Part shown: one piece after another, positions 25,822 through 34,136 of the stretch | How the letters are laid out: every line of letters starts with the position of its first letter | Position numbering within the stretch: the first letter of the stretch is position 1 | Origin: Nocardioides sp. CFH 31398 | GTDB lineage: Bacteria > Actinomycetota > Actinomycetes > Propionibacteriales > Nocardioidaceae | Direction: 5' to 3' | Assembly (NCBI RefSeq): GCF_022436705.1 | Contig: NZ_JAKUHT010000012.1 | Span: 264,917 to 328,916, forward strand | DNA: 64,000 nt | The notes under the pieces: model-generated | Database searches by the model: none | Seen by the model: only the letters and a program-made list of their open reading frames with translations | What the model was told of the DNA's origin: nothing | Position numbers and translations under genes: made by a program

Positions 25822-26859
25822 GTGAACCCGAGCGCAGGGCTCGCCGACCTCGACTACAGGCCCGTCGAACGCGGCGCGGGCCTCGGCGAGCGCCTCCGTG
25901 CGGTCGGCAGGAGCCCGCGCCTCGTCATCGGCGGCACCGTCTCCGTGCTGACCCTCGCCGTCCCCGCGGTGGCCCTGGTCGTGATGGTCGCCCGCGGGCA
26001 CACCGAGGACGGGGGACTGCTCTTCTTCCTCGGGCTGGTCGCGGCGGGCGGCCTGTACGCCATCGCCGACGTCCTCCGGCAGGCCGGTGGCCCGGGAGGC
26101 CTCGAGCGGTTCGCCGAGGTCAACGGTCTGCGACACCTCAGCGGCTCGGTCGCCACCCACTACCGAGGCAGCCGGTTCGCGGACGGCTCCCACGTGGTGG
26201 AATCCGCGGTACGCCTCGACGGCGACACCCTCGTCGAGGTCGGGGACCTGTTCCCGGTCACCCCGCTCCGTATGGGGGAGTCCGCCCGGGTCGCGACCGC
26301 CTACCTGCGGGTGGTCGTCGACGGTGCCCTCCCGGTGGGCGCTGCGGACGTGGCCCGCCGGGTCGTCGACGCCGTCGCGGAGAAGGAGCTCACGGCCCTG
26401 TTCGGCCCTGTCGCCGTCGAGGTCGGGTGGCGCGAGGTGACGGTGTACGGCACCCGTGGGTTGAGGCCGAGGGAGAAGGGCCGCCTGCGGAGCGCCCTGG
26501 TCCTCGCCGAGCGGATCGGAGTCGCCGCGACCGACGCGGCCGACCGGTCGGGTCCCGCCGCGCGGCGCACCCGTTCGGGCATCAGCATCCCGGAGCCGGC
26601 CCGCAAGGCGGCCGCCGGCGGCCGGCGGCTGCACCCCGCGGTCCTGGTGCTCGGGACGCTGGCGGCGCTGATCGTGCTCCCGCTGCTGTTCGCGGTCGTG
26701 ATGTCGAGCCTCGAGCCCGTGACGCGGGGCAACGGACTCGTCGCCGCGGTCGTGGTCGGCGTCATGGTCGCCGTCGTCCTCGCCGTGGTGTCGCGGCTCG
26801 TGCGCCTCGCGCACACCCACCGACGGGCTGGCGACGGAGCGGGACGGGAGGCCCGATGA
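25822..26859 (+). CDS. Hypothetical membrane protein (four predicted spans)
   Basis: A 345-residue protein I do not recognise. Two hydrophobic segments lie near the N terminus (LVIGGTVSVLTLAVPAVALV about 32-51, LLFFLGLVAAGGLYAIADVL about 63-82). A soluble middle domain of about 140 residues (FAEVNGLRHLSGSVATHYRGSRFADG and onwards) follows, and two spans lie near the C terminus (HPAVLVLGTLAALIVLPLLF, GLVAAVVVGVMVAVVLAVV). The middle domain may sit outside or between membrane hairpins. The GTG start at 25822 is one base after the upstream stop, and its own stop overlaps the next ATG (ATGA), so translational coupling is likely. Confidence 0.7.
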   Translation: MNPSAGLADLDYRPVERGAGLGERLRAVGRSPRLVIGGTVSVLTLAVPAVALVVMVARGHTEDGGLLFFLGLVAAGGLYAIADVLRQAGGPGGLERFAEVNGLRHLSGSVATHYRGSRFADGSHVVESAVRLDGDTLVEVGDLFPVTPLRMGESARVATAYLRVVVDGALPVGAADVARRVVDAVAEKELTALFGPVAVEVGWREVTVYGTRGLRPREKGRLRSALVLAERIGVAATDAADRSGPAARRTRSGISIPEPARKAAAGGRRLHPAVLVLGTLAALIVLPLLFAVVMSSLEPVTRGNGLVAAVVVGVMVAVVLAVVSRLVRLAHTHRRAGDGAGREAR

Positions 26860-27119
26860 CCGCTCCGACGCCCCGGGTGCGACGCCGGATCGAGGCCGAT
26901 TTCGGCGAGCGGGCCGACGCCGTCGTCGACGCCGTCGCCGCGGCGGGGAGCACCGAGCGGCTGCAGGCGGCGATCGTCCTCGCCGCCCGGGCCCGGCCGG
27001 ACCACCTCGAGGCCGCCCTGCGGCTCGCGGCACTCGACTGGCGCGACCTCCTCGTCGACGCCGGGCTGGAGCACGCCGACTGGCCCGCCCGACTGGACGC
27101 CGAGCTGGGTCCCTCCTGA
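26856..27119 (+). CDS. Small hypothetical helical protein (87 aa)
   Basis: An 87-residue, Ala/Arg/Asp-rich protein predicted to be mostly helical: RRIEADFGERADAVVDAVAAAG, STERLQAAIVLAARARPDHLEAALRLAAL, and DWRDLLVDAGLEHADWPARLDAELG. It has no signal, span or known motif. Its ATG overlaps the stop of the membrane protein gene by 4 nt. It is the last gene before a repeat-filled intergenic region, and it may work with the two genes upstream. Confidence 0.65.
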   Translation: MTAPTPRVRRRIEADFGERADAVVDAVAAAGSTERLQAAIVLAARARPDHLEAALRLAALDWRDLLVDAGLEHADWPARLDAELGPS

Positions 27120-27161
27120 CGTGGTGAGGTCCCGACGAGCCGAGCATGCCGTGCCCGCTGA

Positions 27162-27384
27162 GGTGGTCCCGGCACCGCGGCGGTCGAGCTGGTCGAGGTG
27201 GTCGAGCAGCGAGGAGCTCTGGCGACGAGCGCGTCGAGACCGCCGGTCGCCGGGGGTGGTCCTGGCACTGCGGCGGTCGAGCTGGTCGAGGTGGTCGAGC
27301 AGCGAGGAGCTCTGGCGACGAGCGCGTCGAGACCGCCGGTCGCCGGCGGTGGTCCTGGCACCGCGGCGGTCGAGCTGGTCGAGA
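27162..27384. repeat. 93-bp tandem repeat, two full copies plus part of a third
   Basis: Units start at 27162, 27255 and 27348, a period of exactly 93 bp; the third stops about 37 bp in. Copies are nearly identical and contain GGTCGAGCAGCGAGGAGCTC and GCGACGAGCGCGTCGAGACC, the GAGC/CGAG-rich style of actinobacterial intergenic repeats. A degenerate remnant (TTCCTGAGCCTGTCAACGGG near 27431) follows. The rest of 27120-27594 shows no gene. Confidence 0.8.
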
Positions 27385-27594
27385 CCGGGACCTCCCGGTG
27401 AGAGTCGGCATGGTCTCGACGGCCGCGCGGTTCCTGAGCCTGTCAACGGGCGCCGGGGGCTCGGTTGCTGCTCGACCAGCAAGCGGCCTCGGCGACGAGC
27501 GCGATGAGACCGCCGGTGGCGGGGTGACCGGCCGGGCCGCAGCCGACGACGCCGACGGGACCGACCGCACCGGCTCCGGGGTACCCGCACGGGC

Positions 27595-28221
27595 GTGGAG
27601 GTCGCCGAGCTCGTCGAGAAGCACCCGCGGGTGTTCCACGTCGCGGCCGCGGAGTCGTGGCCGTCGATCCAGCGCCACGGGCTGCTGTCCGCCGAGGCCC
27701 TGCTCGACAGGTACGGCGTCACCGGCGAGGAGCGTGACTCGCTGCTGCGCCGACCGCGTCCGCGGTCGGTGACCCTGCAGGACCCCGAGCTCGGCGTCGC
27801 CGTCGTCCGCGACCAGCTGCCCCTGAAGTTCATCGAGCGCCTCGTCGAGCCCGGCACCACCGTCGAGGACTTCTGCCTCGCCCTCAACGCCCGCACCTAC
27901 CTCGCCGCCACCCGCGCGCGCCTGGACCGGCTGCTCGGCGCCCGCGCCTACCGCGGCCGTCCCCAGGTCGTGCTCACTGTCGACACCGTGGCACTGGTGG
28001 CCCGTCACGCCGACGCCGTCCGGCTCTGTCGCTTCAACAGCGGCGCCTGCACCCACCTCAGCCACCCGGTCCGCGGCCCCGGCTCGTGGTCGACGATCGC
28101 CGACTACCCGTACGACGCCCACCGCCGCCGGTACGGCGACCCGCTGGCCGAGGTGACCGTGCTGGGCGGCGTCCCGGACGTCACCGACCTGGTCACCGAC
28201 CTCGAGTGGGTCACGCCGTGA
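27595..28221 (+). CDS. DUF7002-like conserved protein
   Basis: A 208-residue protein similar to a family of uncharacterised proteins (DUF7002-like). It starts [36 protein letters not shown], followed by [56 protein letters not shown] and [16 protein letters not shown]. The H-x-x-x..HGLLS opening and N-S-G segment recall ADP-ribosyltransferase-like folds, but that is only an impression. The GTG at 27595 is the first start in the conserved region. Its last 11 bp overlap the converging DUF2200 gene. Confidence 0.7.
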   Translation: MEVAELVEKHPRVFHVAAAESWPSIQRHGLLSAEALLDRYGVTGEERDSLLRRPRPRSVTLQDPELGVAVVRDQLPLKFIERLVEPGTTVEDFCLALNARTYLAATRARLDRLLGARAYRGRPQVVLTVDTVALVARHADAVRLCRFNSGACTHLSHPVRGPGSWSTIADYPYDAHRRRYGDPLAEVTVLGGVPDVTDLVTDLEWVTP

Positions 28222-28564
28222 CGGGGCTGCGCAGCACCTTCGCCATCGGCCGGCCCTTGGCCAGCTCGTCGACCAGCTTGTCGAGGTAGCGGATCTTCTG
28301 CATCAGCGGGTCCTCCACCTCCTGGACCTTCACGCCGCAGACCGACCCGGTGATGAGGGAGGCGGAGGGGTTGAGGTCCGCGGCGTCGAAGAAGTCGACG
28401 AACGTCGTCCGCCCCTCGAGGTGCCGCTCCAGGGTGGCCTGGTCGAAGCCGGTCAGCCACCGCACGACCTCGTCGACCTCGTCCTTCGTCCGGCCCTTCC
28501 TCTCGGCCTTCGTGACGTAGTGCGGGTAGACGTCCGCGACGGCCGTGGTGAAGATCCGGTGCAT
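28211..28564 (-). CDS. DUF2200 domain protein
   Basis: A 117-residue protein matching DUF2200 along its length: [41 protein letters not shown], then [55 protein letters not shown]. The family is widespread, usually one gene per genome, and has no known role. The ATG at 28564 is preceded on its strand by TAGCGT (28577-28572), seven bases upstream, giving a leaderless arrangement. Confidence 0.88.
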   Translation of the reverse strand: MHRIFTTAVADVYPHYVTKAERKGRTKDEVDEVVRWLTGFDQATLERHLEGRTTFVDFFDAADLNPSASLITGSVCGVKVQEVEDPLMQKIRYLDKLVDELAKGRPMAKVLRSPVTA

Positions 28565-28663
28565 GTCCGGCACGCTAGCCAGGAGCGGCGACGGCCGCCA
28601 GGAGCCCGGCTGCCCTCCCCGTCCGGTGACCGATGTCGGCGGGCTGGGGCACACTGTCGAGGC

Positions 28664-29062
28664 ATGGCGCACGACCGCATGTACGACGACGCCGACCCTC
28701 TGCTGACGCGTCTGCGCGAGCTGGCGCTGGCCCTGCCGGAGGCCTACGAGAAGGAGGCCTGGGGGCGCCCGACGTTCCGCGCGGGCAAGATCTTCGCGAT
28801 CTACGGCGGCGGGGTGAAGGTCGCGCCGGGCGACCACGAGCCGCACGACCGCGCCGTCCTGGTCAAGCCCGAGCCGGGGGAGGTCGCGGCGCTCGACGAG
28901 GACCCCCGCTTCTTCGTCCCGGCCTACTACGGGCCGTTCGGCTGGCGCGGGCTCGACCTCGACGGCGAGGACGTCGACTGGACCGAGGTCGCCGAGCTGC
29001 TCGACGCCTCCTTCCGCCAGGTCGCCAGCCGTTCGGCCGTCAAGGAGCTGGACTCCCGCTGA
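28664..29062 (+). CDS. MmcQ/YjbR family protein
   Basis: A 132-residue protein of the MmcQ/YjbR (CyaY-like fold) family. [40 protein letters not shown] covers the conserved N-terminal half, and [41 protein letters not shown] the C-terminal half. Members are often labelled DNA-binding, but evidence is thin. It stands alone, divergent from the DUF2200 gene and upstream of the kinase gene. Confidence 0.88.
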   Translation: MAHDRMYDDADPLLTRLRELALALPEAYEKEAWGRPTFRAGKIFAIYGGGVKVAPGDHEPHDRAVLVKPEPGEVAALDEDPRFFVPAYYGPFGWRGLDLDGEDVDWTEVAELLDASFRQVASRSAVKELDSR

Positions 29063-29148
29063 GCGGGGCCGGGCCGGGGCCTGAGCGCCACCTGAAGATG
29101 ACACGCGGGGTCACGGGCCGGGGCGCCTCGCGCCGGTAGCGTGGGTCC

Positions 29149-31032
29149 GTGACCGCTACCCCCTGGGCTCGCCCTCCCGGCGAGATCGTCGTGGACGGCT
29201 ACACGCTGCTGTCCAAGATCGGGGAGGGCGGCATGGGGGTCGTCCACCTCGCCCAGCGCCGCAACGGCCCGCGCGTCGCCCTGAAGGTGCTGCGGCCCCA
29301 CGTGGTGGGCGGAGACGAGGGGCGCGCCCGCCTGGCCCGCGAGGTCACCTCCCTGAGCCGCGTCCGGTCTCGCCGCGTCGCGGAGATCGTGGACGCCGAC
29401 CCCTGGGGCGAGATCCCGTACGTCGCGACCCGCTACGTCCCCGGTCCCGCCCTGCACGACTTCGTCGCCGACGAGGGCCCCATGACCGGGGGCACGCTGC
29501 GGCGCTTCGCCGCCGGGCTCGCCGAGGCGCTGCGCGCCGTGCACGACGTCGGGGTGCTGCACCGCGACATCAAGCCCTCCAACGTGCTCATCGAGGGCCG
29601 CGACCCCGTCCTCATCGACTTCGGGCTGGCCCGCCTCGCCGAGGAGGACCAGCGGCTGACACAGACCGGCTGGTTGCTGGGGACCCCCGGCTACCTGGCC
29701 CCCGAGATCCTCGAGGGGGACGACCCGACGTCCGCGGCCGACGTCCACTCGTGGGCGGCGACCGTCGTCTTCGCCGGCACCGGCCGCTCGCCGTTCGGCC
29801 GCGGCCCCGCGATGGCGGTGATGGACCGGGTCCGCCGCGGCGCCCACGACCTCGCCGGCCTGCCCGGGCCCGCGCGGCGGCTGCTCGAGCCCGCGCTTCA
29901 CCCCGACCCGCTGGTCCGCCCCACCCTGGACGAGATCGCCGTCGAGCTGGAGGCCCCCCGGCCCCCCGCACCGGCTCCCGTGCCGGTCGTGGACGTCGAG
30001 GACACGCTCGAGGACCCCCCGCTGACGCTGCCGTACGCCGCTGTCCTCCGCGACGAGCGCGAGGCCCGCTCGGCCCAGGACGCCGACGCCGCCACCACCG
30101 TGGAGCCGCTGCCCCCGACCGCGGTCGAGACCCGCTACGACGACCGGTTCGACGACCGGTTCGACGACGACGACCTCGAGGACGTCGAGGACGGCTACGA
30201 CGAGGGCGACGACGAGTACGACGGGGGCTACGACGCGTACGACGGGGGCTACGACGAGCGGCCCGTGATCGGGCTGGCTCCGCAGCGCGCGCCGTACCAG
30301 CAGCCGCCGCCGATCGACCCCCGGCTGCGACCCGCCGACCCGGACGCACCCGCGTGGGACCCGTACGACCCCCGCGACCCCTACGGTGCACGGCCCCCGT
30401 ACGCACCGGACGCCCCGCCGCGGCAGAGCGCGGCGGAGCGCTTCCGCTCCTCGCTGCTCGTCGTCCTCGGCGGCGTCGGTGTCGCGGCCGGTGTCGCGGC
30501 GTACCCCTGGATCACGCTGATGGTCCTCGTCGTCGTGGTGTGGCTGCTGCGGGCCGTGTCCGCGGCGAGCAGCTCGGTGGCCGAGCGCCGCATGGTCCGC
30601 GGCCGCCGCTGGTACGACGTCCCCCGCGCGAGCGCGCTCCTGCCGTGGCACCTCGTGGCGACCGTGCCCGTGACGGTGCTGCTCTGGCTGTGGTCCCTCG
30701 GGTTCGCCGGGTGCGCCGCCGTCCTGGCGTGGGGCGTCGGGGCGGGGTCGAGCGCCGTCCTCGGCCTCTTCGGGGCCGTGCTGGCCCTCTGCCTGTGGAC
30801 CGGGCCCGGTGGCGGACGCCTGCGGCGGCCCGTGCGCGGCCTGTTGCGGCCCGTCTCCGCGGAGGCCGCGTCCTGGGGCGTCGCGCTGCTGCTGGTCGGC
30901 GGCGCGGCCGTCGTCCTGGCCCTGCTGGTGTCGTCGCAGGGGACCTCGTGGCTGCCGGCCGAGGCCGCCCCGTGGGACGGCTGGCGCCTGCCGCGACTGC
31001 GTGACCTGCTCGGCGGCCGGGCCGGCGCCTGA
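29149..31032 (+). CDS. Membrane Ser/Thr protein kinase with acidic Tyr/Asp linker and several C-terminal spans
   Basis: A 627-residue Hanks-type kinase. The kinase domain (about 18-275) has the Gly loop IGEGGMGVV, the ATP lysine K46 (VALKVLR), the catalytic loop HRDIKPSN with D140, D157 in the DFG motif, and a GTPGYLAPE activation segment, so it should be active. Residues about 325-365 are a strongly acidic, Tyr/Gly-rich stretch with repeated DDRF and YDGGYDA-type units, followed by a Pro-rich part. The last 180 residues hold five or six hydrophobic spans, unlike the single span plus PASTA repeats of PknB. The GTG at 29149 follows TAGCGT (29137-29142) by six bases. The target is unknown. Confidence 0.9.
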   Translation: MTATPWARPPGEIVVDGYTLLSKIGEGGMGVVHLAQRRNGPRVALKVLRPHVVGGDEGRARLAREVTSLSRVRSRRVAEIVDADPWGEIPYVATRYVPGPALHDFVADEGPMTGGTLRRFAAGLAEALRAVHDVGVLHRDIKPSNVLIEGRDPVLIDFGLARLAEEDQRLTQTGWLLGTPGYLAPEILEGDDPTSAADVHSWAATVVFAGTGRSPFGRGPAMAVMDRVRRGAHDLAGLPGPARRLLEPALHPDPLVRPTLDEIAVELEAPRPPAPAPVPVVDVEDTLEDPPLTLPYAAVLRDEREARSAQDADAATTVEPLPPTAVETRYDDRFDDRFDDDDLEDVEDGYDEGDDEYDGGYDAYDGGYDERPVIGLAPQRAPYQQPPPIDPRLRPADPDAPAWDPYDPRDPYGARPPYAPDAPPRQSAAERFRSSLLVVLGGVGVAAGVAAYPWITLMVLVVVVWLLRAVSAASSSVAERRMVRGRRWYDVPRASALLPWHLVATVPVTVLLWLWSLGFAGCAAVLAWGVGAGSSAVLGLFGAVLALCLWTGPGGGRLRRPVRGLLRPVSAEAASWGVALLLVGGAAVVLALLVSSQGTSWLPAEAAPWDGWRLPRLRDLLGGRAGA

Positions 31033-31091
31033 CCGCCCGCCTGACGGTCCCACCCTGGGCCGGACGACGGATCCGTGCCAGACTGCCCGAC

Positions 31092-31118
31092 GTGCGTCAC
31101 CTCATCGCCATTCTCTAG
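31092..31118 (+). CDS. cimA leader peptide (MRHLIAIL)
   Basis: An eight-residue ORF from GTG at 31092 to TAG at 31116-31118, reading Met-Arg-His-Leu-Ile-Ala-Ile-Leu. Half its residues are Ile or Leu, and one Ile uses ATT, which is very rare in this genome. It is followed by hairpins and a strong terminator in front of cimA, so it should sense Ile/Leu-tRNA charging. A CAGACT hexamer (31079-31084) seven bases upstream may be its -10 box. Confidence 0.8.
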   Translation: MRHLIAIL

Positions 31119-31175
31119 CGCGTCCGCGAACCTCTCGCCGACGCGCCGACCTCCTGCTCCCACAGGAGGTTTTTT
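31118..31175 (+). terminator. cimA attenuator hairpins and intrinsic terminator
   Basis: GCGCGTC (31118-31124) pairs with GACGCGC (31140-31146) directly after the leader stop. The terminator stem ACCTCCTG (31149-31156) with CAGGAGGT (31163-31170) has a 6-nt loop and runs into six T (31170-31175). This is one of only two clear T-tailed terminators in the window, and both sit between a branched-chain leader peptide and its gene. Confidence 0.88.
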
Positions 31176-31208
31176 CATGTCCCGAGTCCCACACAGAAGG
31201 CCGAACCG

Positions 31209-32810
31209 ATGAACCTGCAGGGCGACTTCCACGTCTACGACACGACGCTGCGCGACGGCGCGCAGCAGGAGGGCCTCAACCTCTCCGTCGCCGACAAGCT
31301 GACCATCGCCCGGCGCATCGACGAGCTGGGTGTCGGCTACATCGAGGGCGGCTGGCCGGGGGCGAACCCGAAGGACACCGAGTTCTTCCGCCGCGCCCGG
31401 TCCGAGCTCGACCTGAAGCACGCCCGTCTGACCGCCTTCGGCGCCACCCGCCGGGCCGGGGCGAAGGCCGCCGACGACCCGCTGGTCGCCGCCCTGCGCG
31501 ACTCGGGCGCGCAGACGATCACCCTCGTCGCCAAGTCGCACGACCGCCACGTCGAGCTGGCGCTGCGGACCACGCTGGAGGAGAACCTCGCGATGGTCCG
31601 CGACACCGTCACCCACCTGCGTGCCGAGGGCCGCCAGGTCTTCGTCGACGCCGAGCACTTCTTCGACGGCTACCGCGACAACCGCGACTACGCCCTCGAG
31701 GTGCTGCGCGCGGCCTGGGAGTCCGGCGCCGAGGTCGTCGCGCTGTGCGACACCAACGGCGGGATGCTCCCGCCCTGGGTGACCGAGGTCGTCTCCGACG
31801 TCATGACCGTCGCGAACGAGTCCGGCGGCCGCGTCGGCATGCACGCGCACAACGACACCGGCTGCGCCGTCGCGAACAGCCTCGCCGCCGTCGCCGCGGG
31901 CGCCACCCACGTCCAGGGCTGCCTCAACGGGTACGGCGAGCGCACCGGCAACGCCGACCTCGTCACCGTCGTCGCGAACCTCGAGCTGAAGACCGGTCGC
32001 CAGGCGCTCCCCGAGGGCCGACTCGCGGAGGCGACCCGCATCGCCCACGCCGTCGCGGAGAACACGAACATCCCGCCCGCGTCGCGCCAGCCGTACGTCG
32101 GGTCCTCGGCGTTCGCCCACAAGGCCGGGCTGCACGCCAGCGCCATCAAGGTCGACCCGAACCTCTACCAGCACATGGATCCCGCCGGCGTCGGCAACGA
32201 CATGCGCCTGCTCGTCTCGGACATGGCCGGCCGCGCGTCCATCGAGCTCAAGGGCCGCGAGCTGGGCTTCGACCTGTCGGCGGACAAGGAGCTGCTCACC
32301 ACCATCACCGACCGGGTGAAGGAGCTCGAGGCCGGCGGGATGAGCTTCGAGGCCGCCGACGCGTCGTTCGAGCTGCTGCTGGCCGACCTCGCCGGCGGCG
32401 GGCGGCCGTCGTACTTCGAGATCGAGTCGTGGCGTGTCATCACCGAGAGCGGCGGCGGGACGGCCGGTCCCGAGGCGGTCTCCGAGGCCACCGTCAAGCT
32501 CCGCGCCGGCGGCGAGCGCCACGTGGTGACGGGGGAGGGGAACGGTCCCGTCAACGCCCTCGACCAGGCCCTCCGCGGCGCCATCGGCCGGGCGTACCCC
32601 GAGGTCGCGAAGTTCGACCTCGTCGACTACAAGGTCCGCATCCTCGACCAGGGCCACGGCACCGACGCCGTCACCCGCGTGCTCATCGAGACCGCGGACG
32701 GCGAGACCACCTGGGTCACCGTCGGCGTCGGGCACAACGTGGTGGAGGCCTCCTGGGCCGCGCTGCTCGACGGCCTCACCTACGGGCTGCGCCGCCACCA
32801 CGTGGCCTGA
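31209..32810 (+). CDS. cimA: Citramalate synthase
   Basis: Condenses pyruvate and acetyl-CoA to (R)-citramalate, giving 2-ketobutyrate for isoleucine without threonine deaminase. The 533-residue protein has the DRE-TIM opening VYDTTLRDGAQQEGLNLSVADKL, GGWPGANPKDTEFF (the CimA-type pocket rather than the leucine-pathway LeuA), LCDTNGGMLPP, the metal motif GMHAHNDTGCAVANSLAAV, and QGCLNGYGERTGNADLVTV. A C-terminal LeuA allosteric domain (about 410-530) probably binds isoleucine. It is preceded by a leader peptide and attenuator and stands alone as a transcription unit. LeuA proper is not in this window. Confidence 0.95.
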   Translation: MNLQGDFHVYDTTLRDGAQQEGLNLSVADKLTIARRIDELGVGYIEGGWPGANPKDTEFFRRARSELDLKHARLTAFGATRRAGAKAADDPLVAALRDSGAQTITLVAKSHDRHVELALRTTLEENLAMVRDTVTHLRAEGRQVFVDAEHFFDGYRDNRDYALEVLRAAWESGAEVVALCDTNGGMLPPWVTEVVSDVMTVANESGGRVGMHAHNDTGCAVANSLAAVAAGATHVQGCLNGYGERTGNADLVTVVANLELKTGRQALPEGRLAEATRIAHAVAENTNIPPASRQPYVGSSAFAHKAGLHASAIKVDPNLYQHMDPAGVGNDMRLLVSDMAGRASIELKGRELGFDLSADKELLTTITDRVKELEAGGMSFEAADASFELLLADLAGGGRPSYFEIESWRVITESGGGTAGPEAVSEATVKLRAGGERHVVTGEGNGPVNALDQALRGAIGRAYPEVAKFDLVDYKVRILDQGHGTDAVTRVLIETADGETTWVTVGVGHNVVEASWAALLDGLTYGLRRHHVA

Positions 32811-32843
32811 CCACCGAACCCGGGCCGACCCGGGGGGCCGGTG

Positions 32844-33434
32844 CTACTCCCGGACGATCCGGCGGGCCAGGTCGGTCCAGGACTCGAGCACGCGGTCGAC
32901 CGGGAAGTCGGCGCGGCGCAGGTCGGGGTCGAGCAGGGGGACCTCGAGCGGCGCCAGCAGGGCGGTGGCGAGCATGGGCAGGTCGCCGGTGACGCCGAGC
33001 TCACGCAGCAGGTGGCGCACGTGCAGCACGGTGAAGAGGTGGGCGGGCCCGGACCGACGTCCGAACCCGCCGGCGGCCCGGATGAGGTCGGCGTTGAGCA
33101 GGGTGGTCTCGAGGCGGGAGCGCCCCAGGGCGACGAGGCGGTCCCACGGCGGCGCCCCGGGCCCCAGCGGCGGCTCGCCCGAGATGACGGCGGCCTGCCA
33201 GGCCTTCTCCGAGTCGTCGAGGACGGCGGTCATCAGGCCCTCACGCGAGCCAAACCGGCGGAACACCGTGCCCTTGCCGACCCCGGCCTCGGTCGCGACG
33301 GCGTCGGTGGTGACCGCCTCCACCCCGCACCGGGCGACCAGGGCGTGGGCGGCGCGCAGCAGGAGCTCGCGGTTGCGCACGGCGTCGCTGCGCTCCGGGG
33401 GCGGGTCCCCGACGAGGGGGAGGAGGTCGACCAT
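32844..33434 (-). CDS. TetR-family transcriptional regulator
   Basis: A 196-residue TetR repressor. The HTH is LLLRAAHALVARCGVEAVTTDAVATEAGVGKGTVFRRFGSREGLMTAVL (residues about 24-72); the C-terminal ligand domain is unclassified. It is transcribed divergently from an NADPH:FMN reductase gene 106 bp away, with a palindrome between them, the usual arrangement for autoregulation and control of the reductase. The inducer is unknown, probably a redox-active or electrophilic compound given the partner. The ATG at 33434 is preceded by a minus-strand TACGTT hexamer. Confidence 0.9.
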   Translation of the reverse strand: MVDLLPLVGDPPPERSDAVRNRELLLRAAHALVARCGVEAVTTDAVATEAGVGKGTVFRRFGSREGLMTAVLDDSEKAWQAAVISGEPPLGPGAPPWDRLVALGRSRLETTLLNADLIRAAGGFGRRSGPAHLFTVLHVRHLLRELGVTGDLPMLATALLAPLEVPLLDPDLRRADFPVDRVLESWTDLARRIVRE

Positions 33435-33481
33435 GGTGCGCCCAACGTAGTGGGGACGCCCCCGGCCAGCCCGGGAATAGA

Positions 33482-33500
33482 AACGGACTGCGGTCCGGTT
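33482..33500. promoter_or_regulatory. Palindrome between tetR and flavin reductase (operator)
   Basis: AACGGAC (33482-33488), a TGCG centre, and GTCCGGTT (33493-33500) form a near-perfect dyad of the GGACNNNNGTCC type common among TetR operators. It is 48 bp from the regulator start and 41 bp from the reductase start. Confidence 0.55.
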
Positions 33501-33540
33501 AGGGGTGGCGACCGAGACCGACCCCCCAGAGGAGATCCCC

Positions 33541-34089
33541 ATGACCACCACCGTCGCCGTCCTCGTCGGCAGCCTCCGCGCCGACTCCGTCAACCGCCGC
33601 GTGGCCGAGCGCCTGCGCGACACCGCCCCGGAGGGCGTCGAGCTCCGGATCGTCGAGGGCCTCGACCTGCTGCCCTTCTACAACGAGGACGTCGACGCGC
33701 CCGGCCGCACGCCCGAGGCCGCCGTCCACCTGCGCGAGCAGGTCGCCGCCGCCGACCGCGTGCTGGCGGTGACGCCGGAGTACAACGGCACGATGCCCGC
33801 CGTCCTGAACAACGCCCTGGACTGGCTGTCGCGCCCGTACGGCGCCGGCGCCGTGGTCGGCAAGCCGTTCGGCGTCGTCGGCGTCACGCCCACGCCGTAC
33901 GGCGGGAAGTGGTCCCACGCGGACGCTGCCCGCTCGGCCGGGATCGCCGGTGCGACCGTCGTCGAGGACGTCACCGTCTCCCAGTCGTCGATCGACGTCG
34001 ACGTGCTCGCCGACGAGCAGGTGCAGCAGCGCCTGAGCGACGCCCTGCGCACGCTGGTCGCCGCCGAGCCGCAGACCGCCGCGGCCTGA
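33541..34089 (+). CDS. NADPH-dependent FMN reductase
   Basis: A 182-residue flavodoxin-fold reductase. The FMN phosphate loop is VGSLRADSVNRRVAERL (residues about 9-25), the flavin-contacting segment is VTPEYNGTMPAVLNNALDWLSR (about 78-99), and GKPFGVVGVTPTPYGGKWSHADA follows. Relatives reduce quinones, azo dyes or chromate with NADPH and FMN. A GAGGAGA ribosome site precedes the ATG at 33541. Regulation by the divergent TetR protein is likely. Confidence 0.92.
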   Translation: MTTTVAVLVGSLRADSVNRRVAERLRDTAPEGVELRIVEGLDLLPFYNEDVDAPGRTPEAAVHLREQVAAADRVLAVTPEYNGTMPAVLNNALDWLSRPYGAGAVVGKPFGVVGVTPTPYGGKWSHADAARSAGIAGATVVEDVTVSQSSIDVDVLADEQVQQRLSDALRTLVAAEPQTAAA

Positions 34090-34136
34090 GCGAGGGGCCT
34101 CGGAGGACCCGCCGGGGGCTGGGGGAGGATGGGCGC

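Noticed and set aside
27119..27400. Repetitive protein encoded by the 93-bp repeats (93 is divisible by three)
   Set aside because: Open frames exist on both strands, but none has a ribosome site or start context. The sequence matches an intergenic DNA-repeat style better than a coding repeat.
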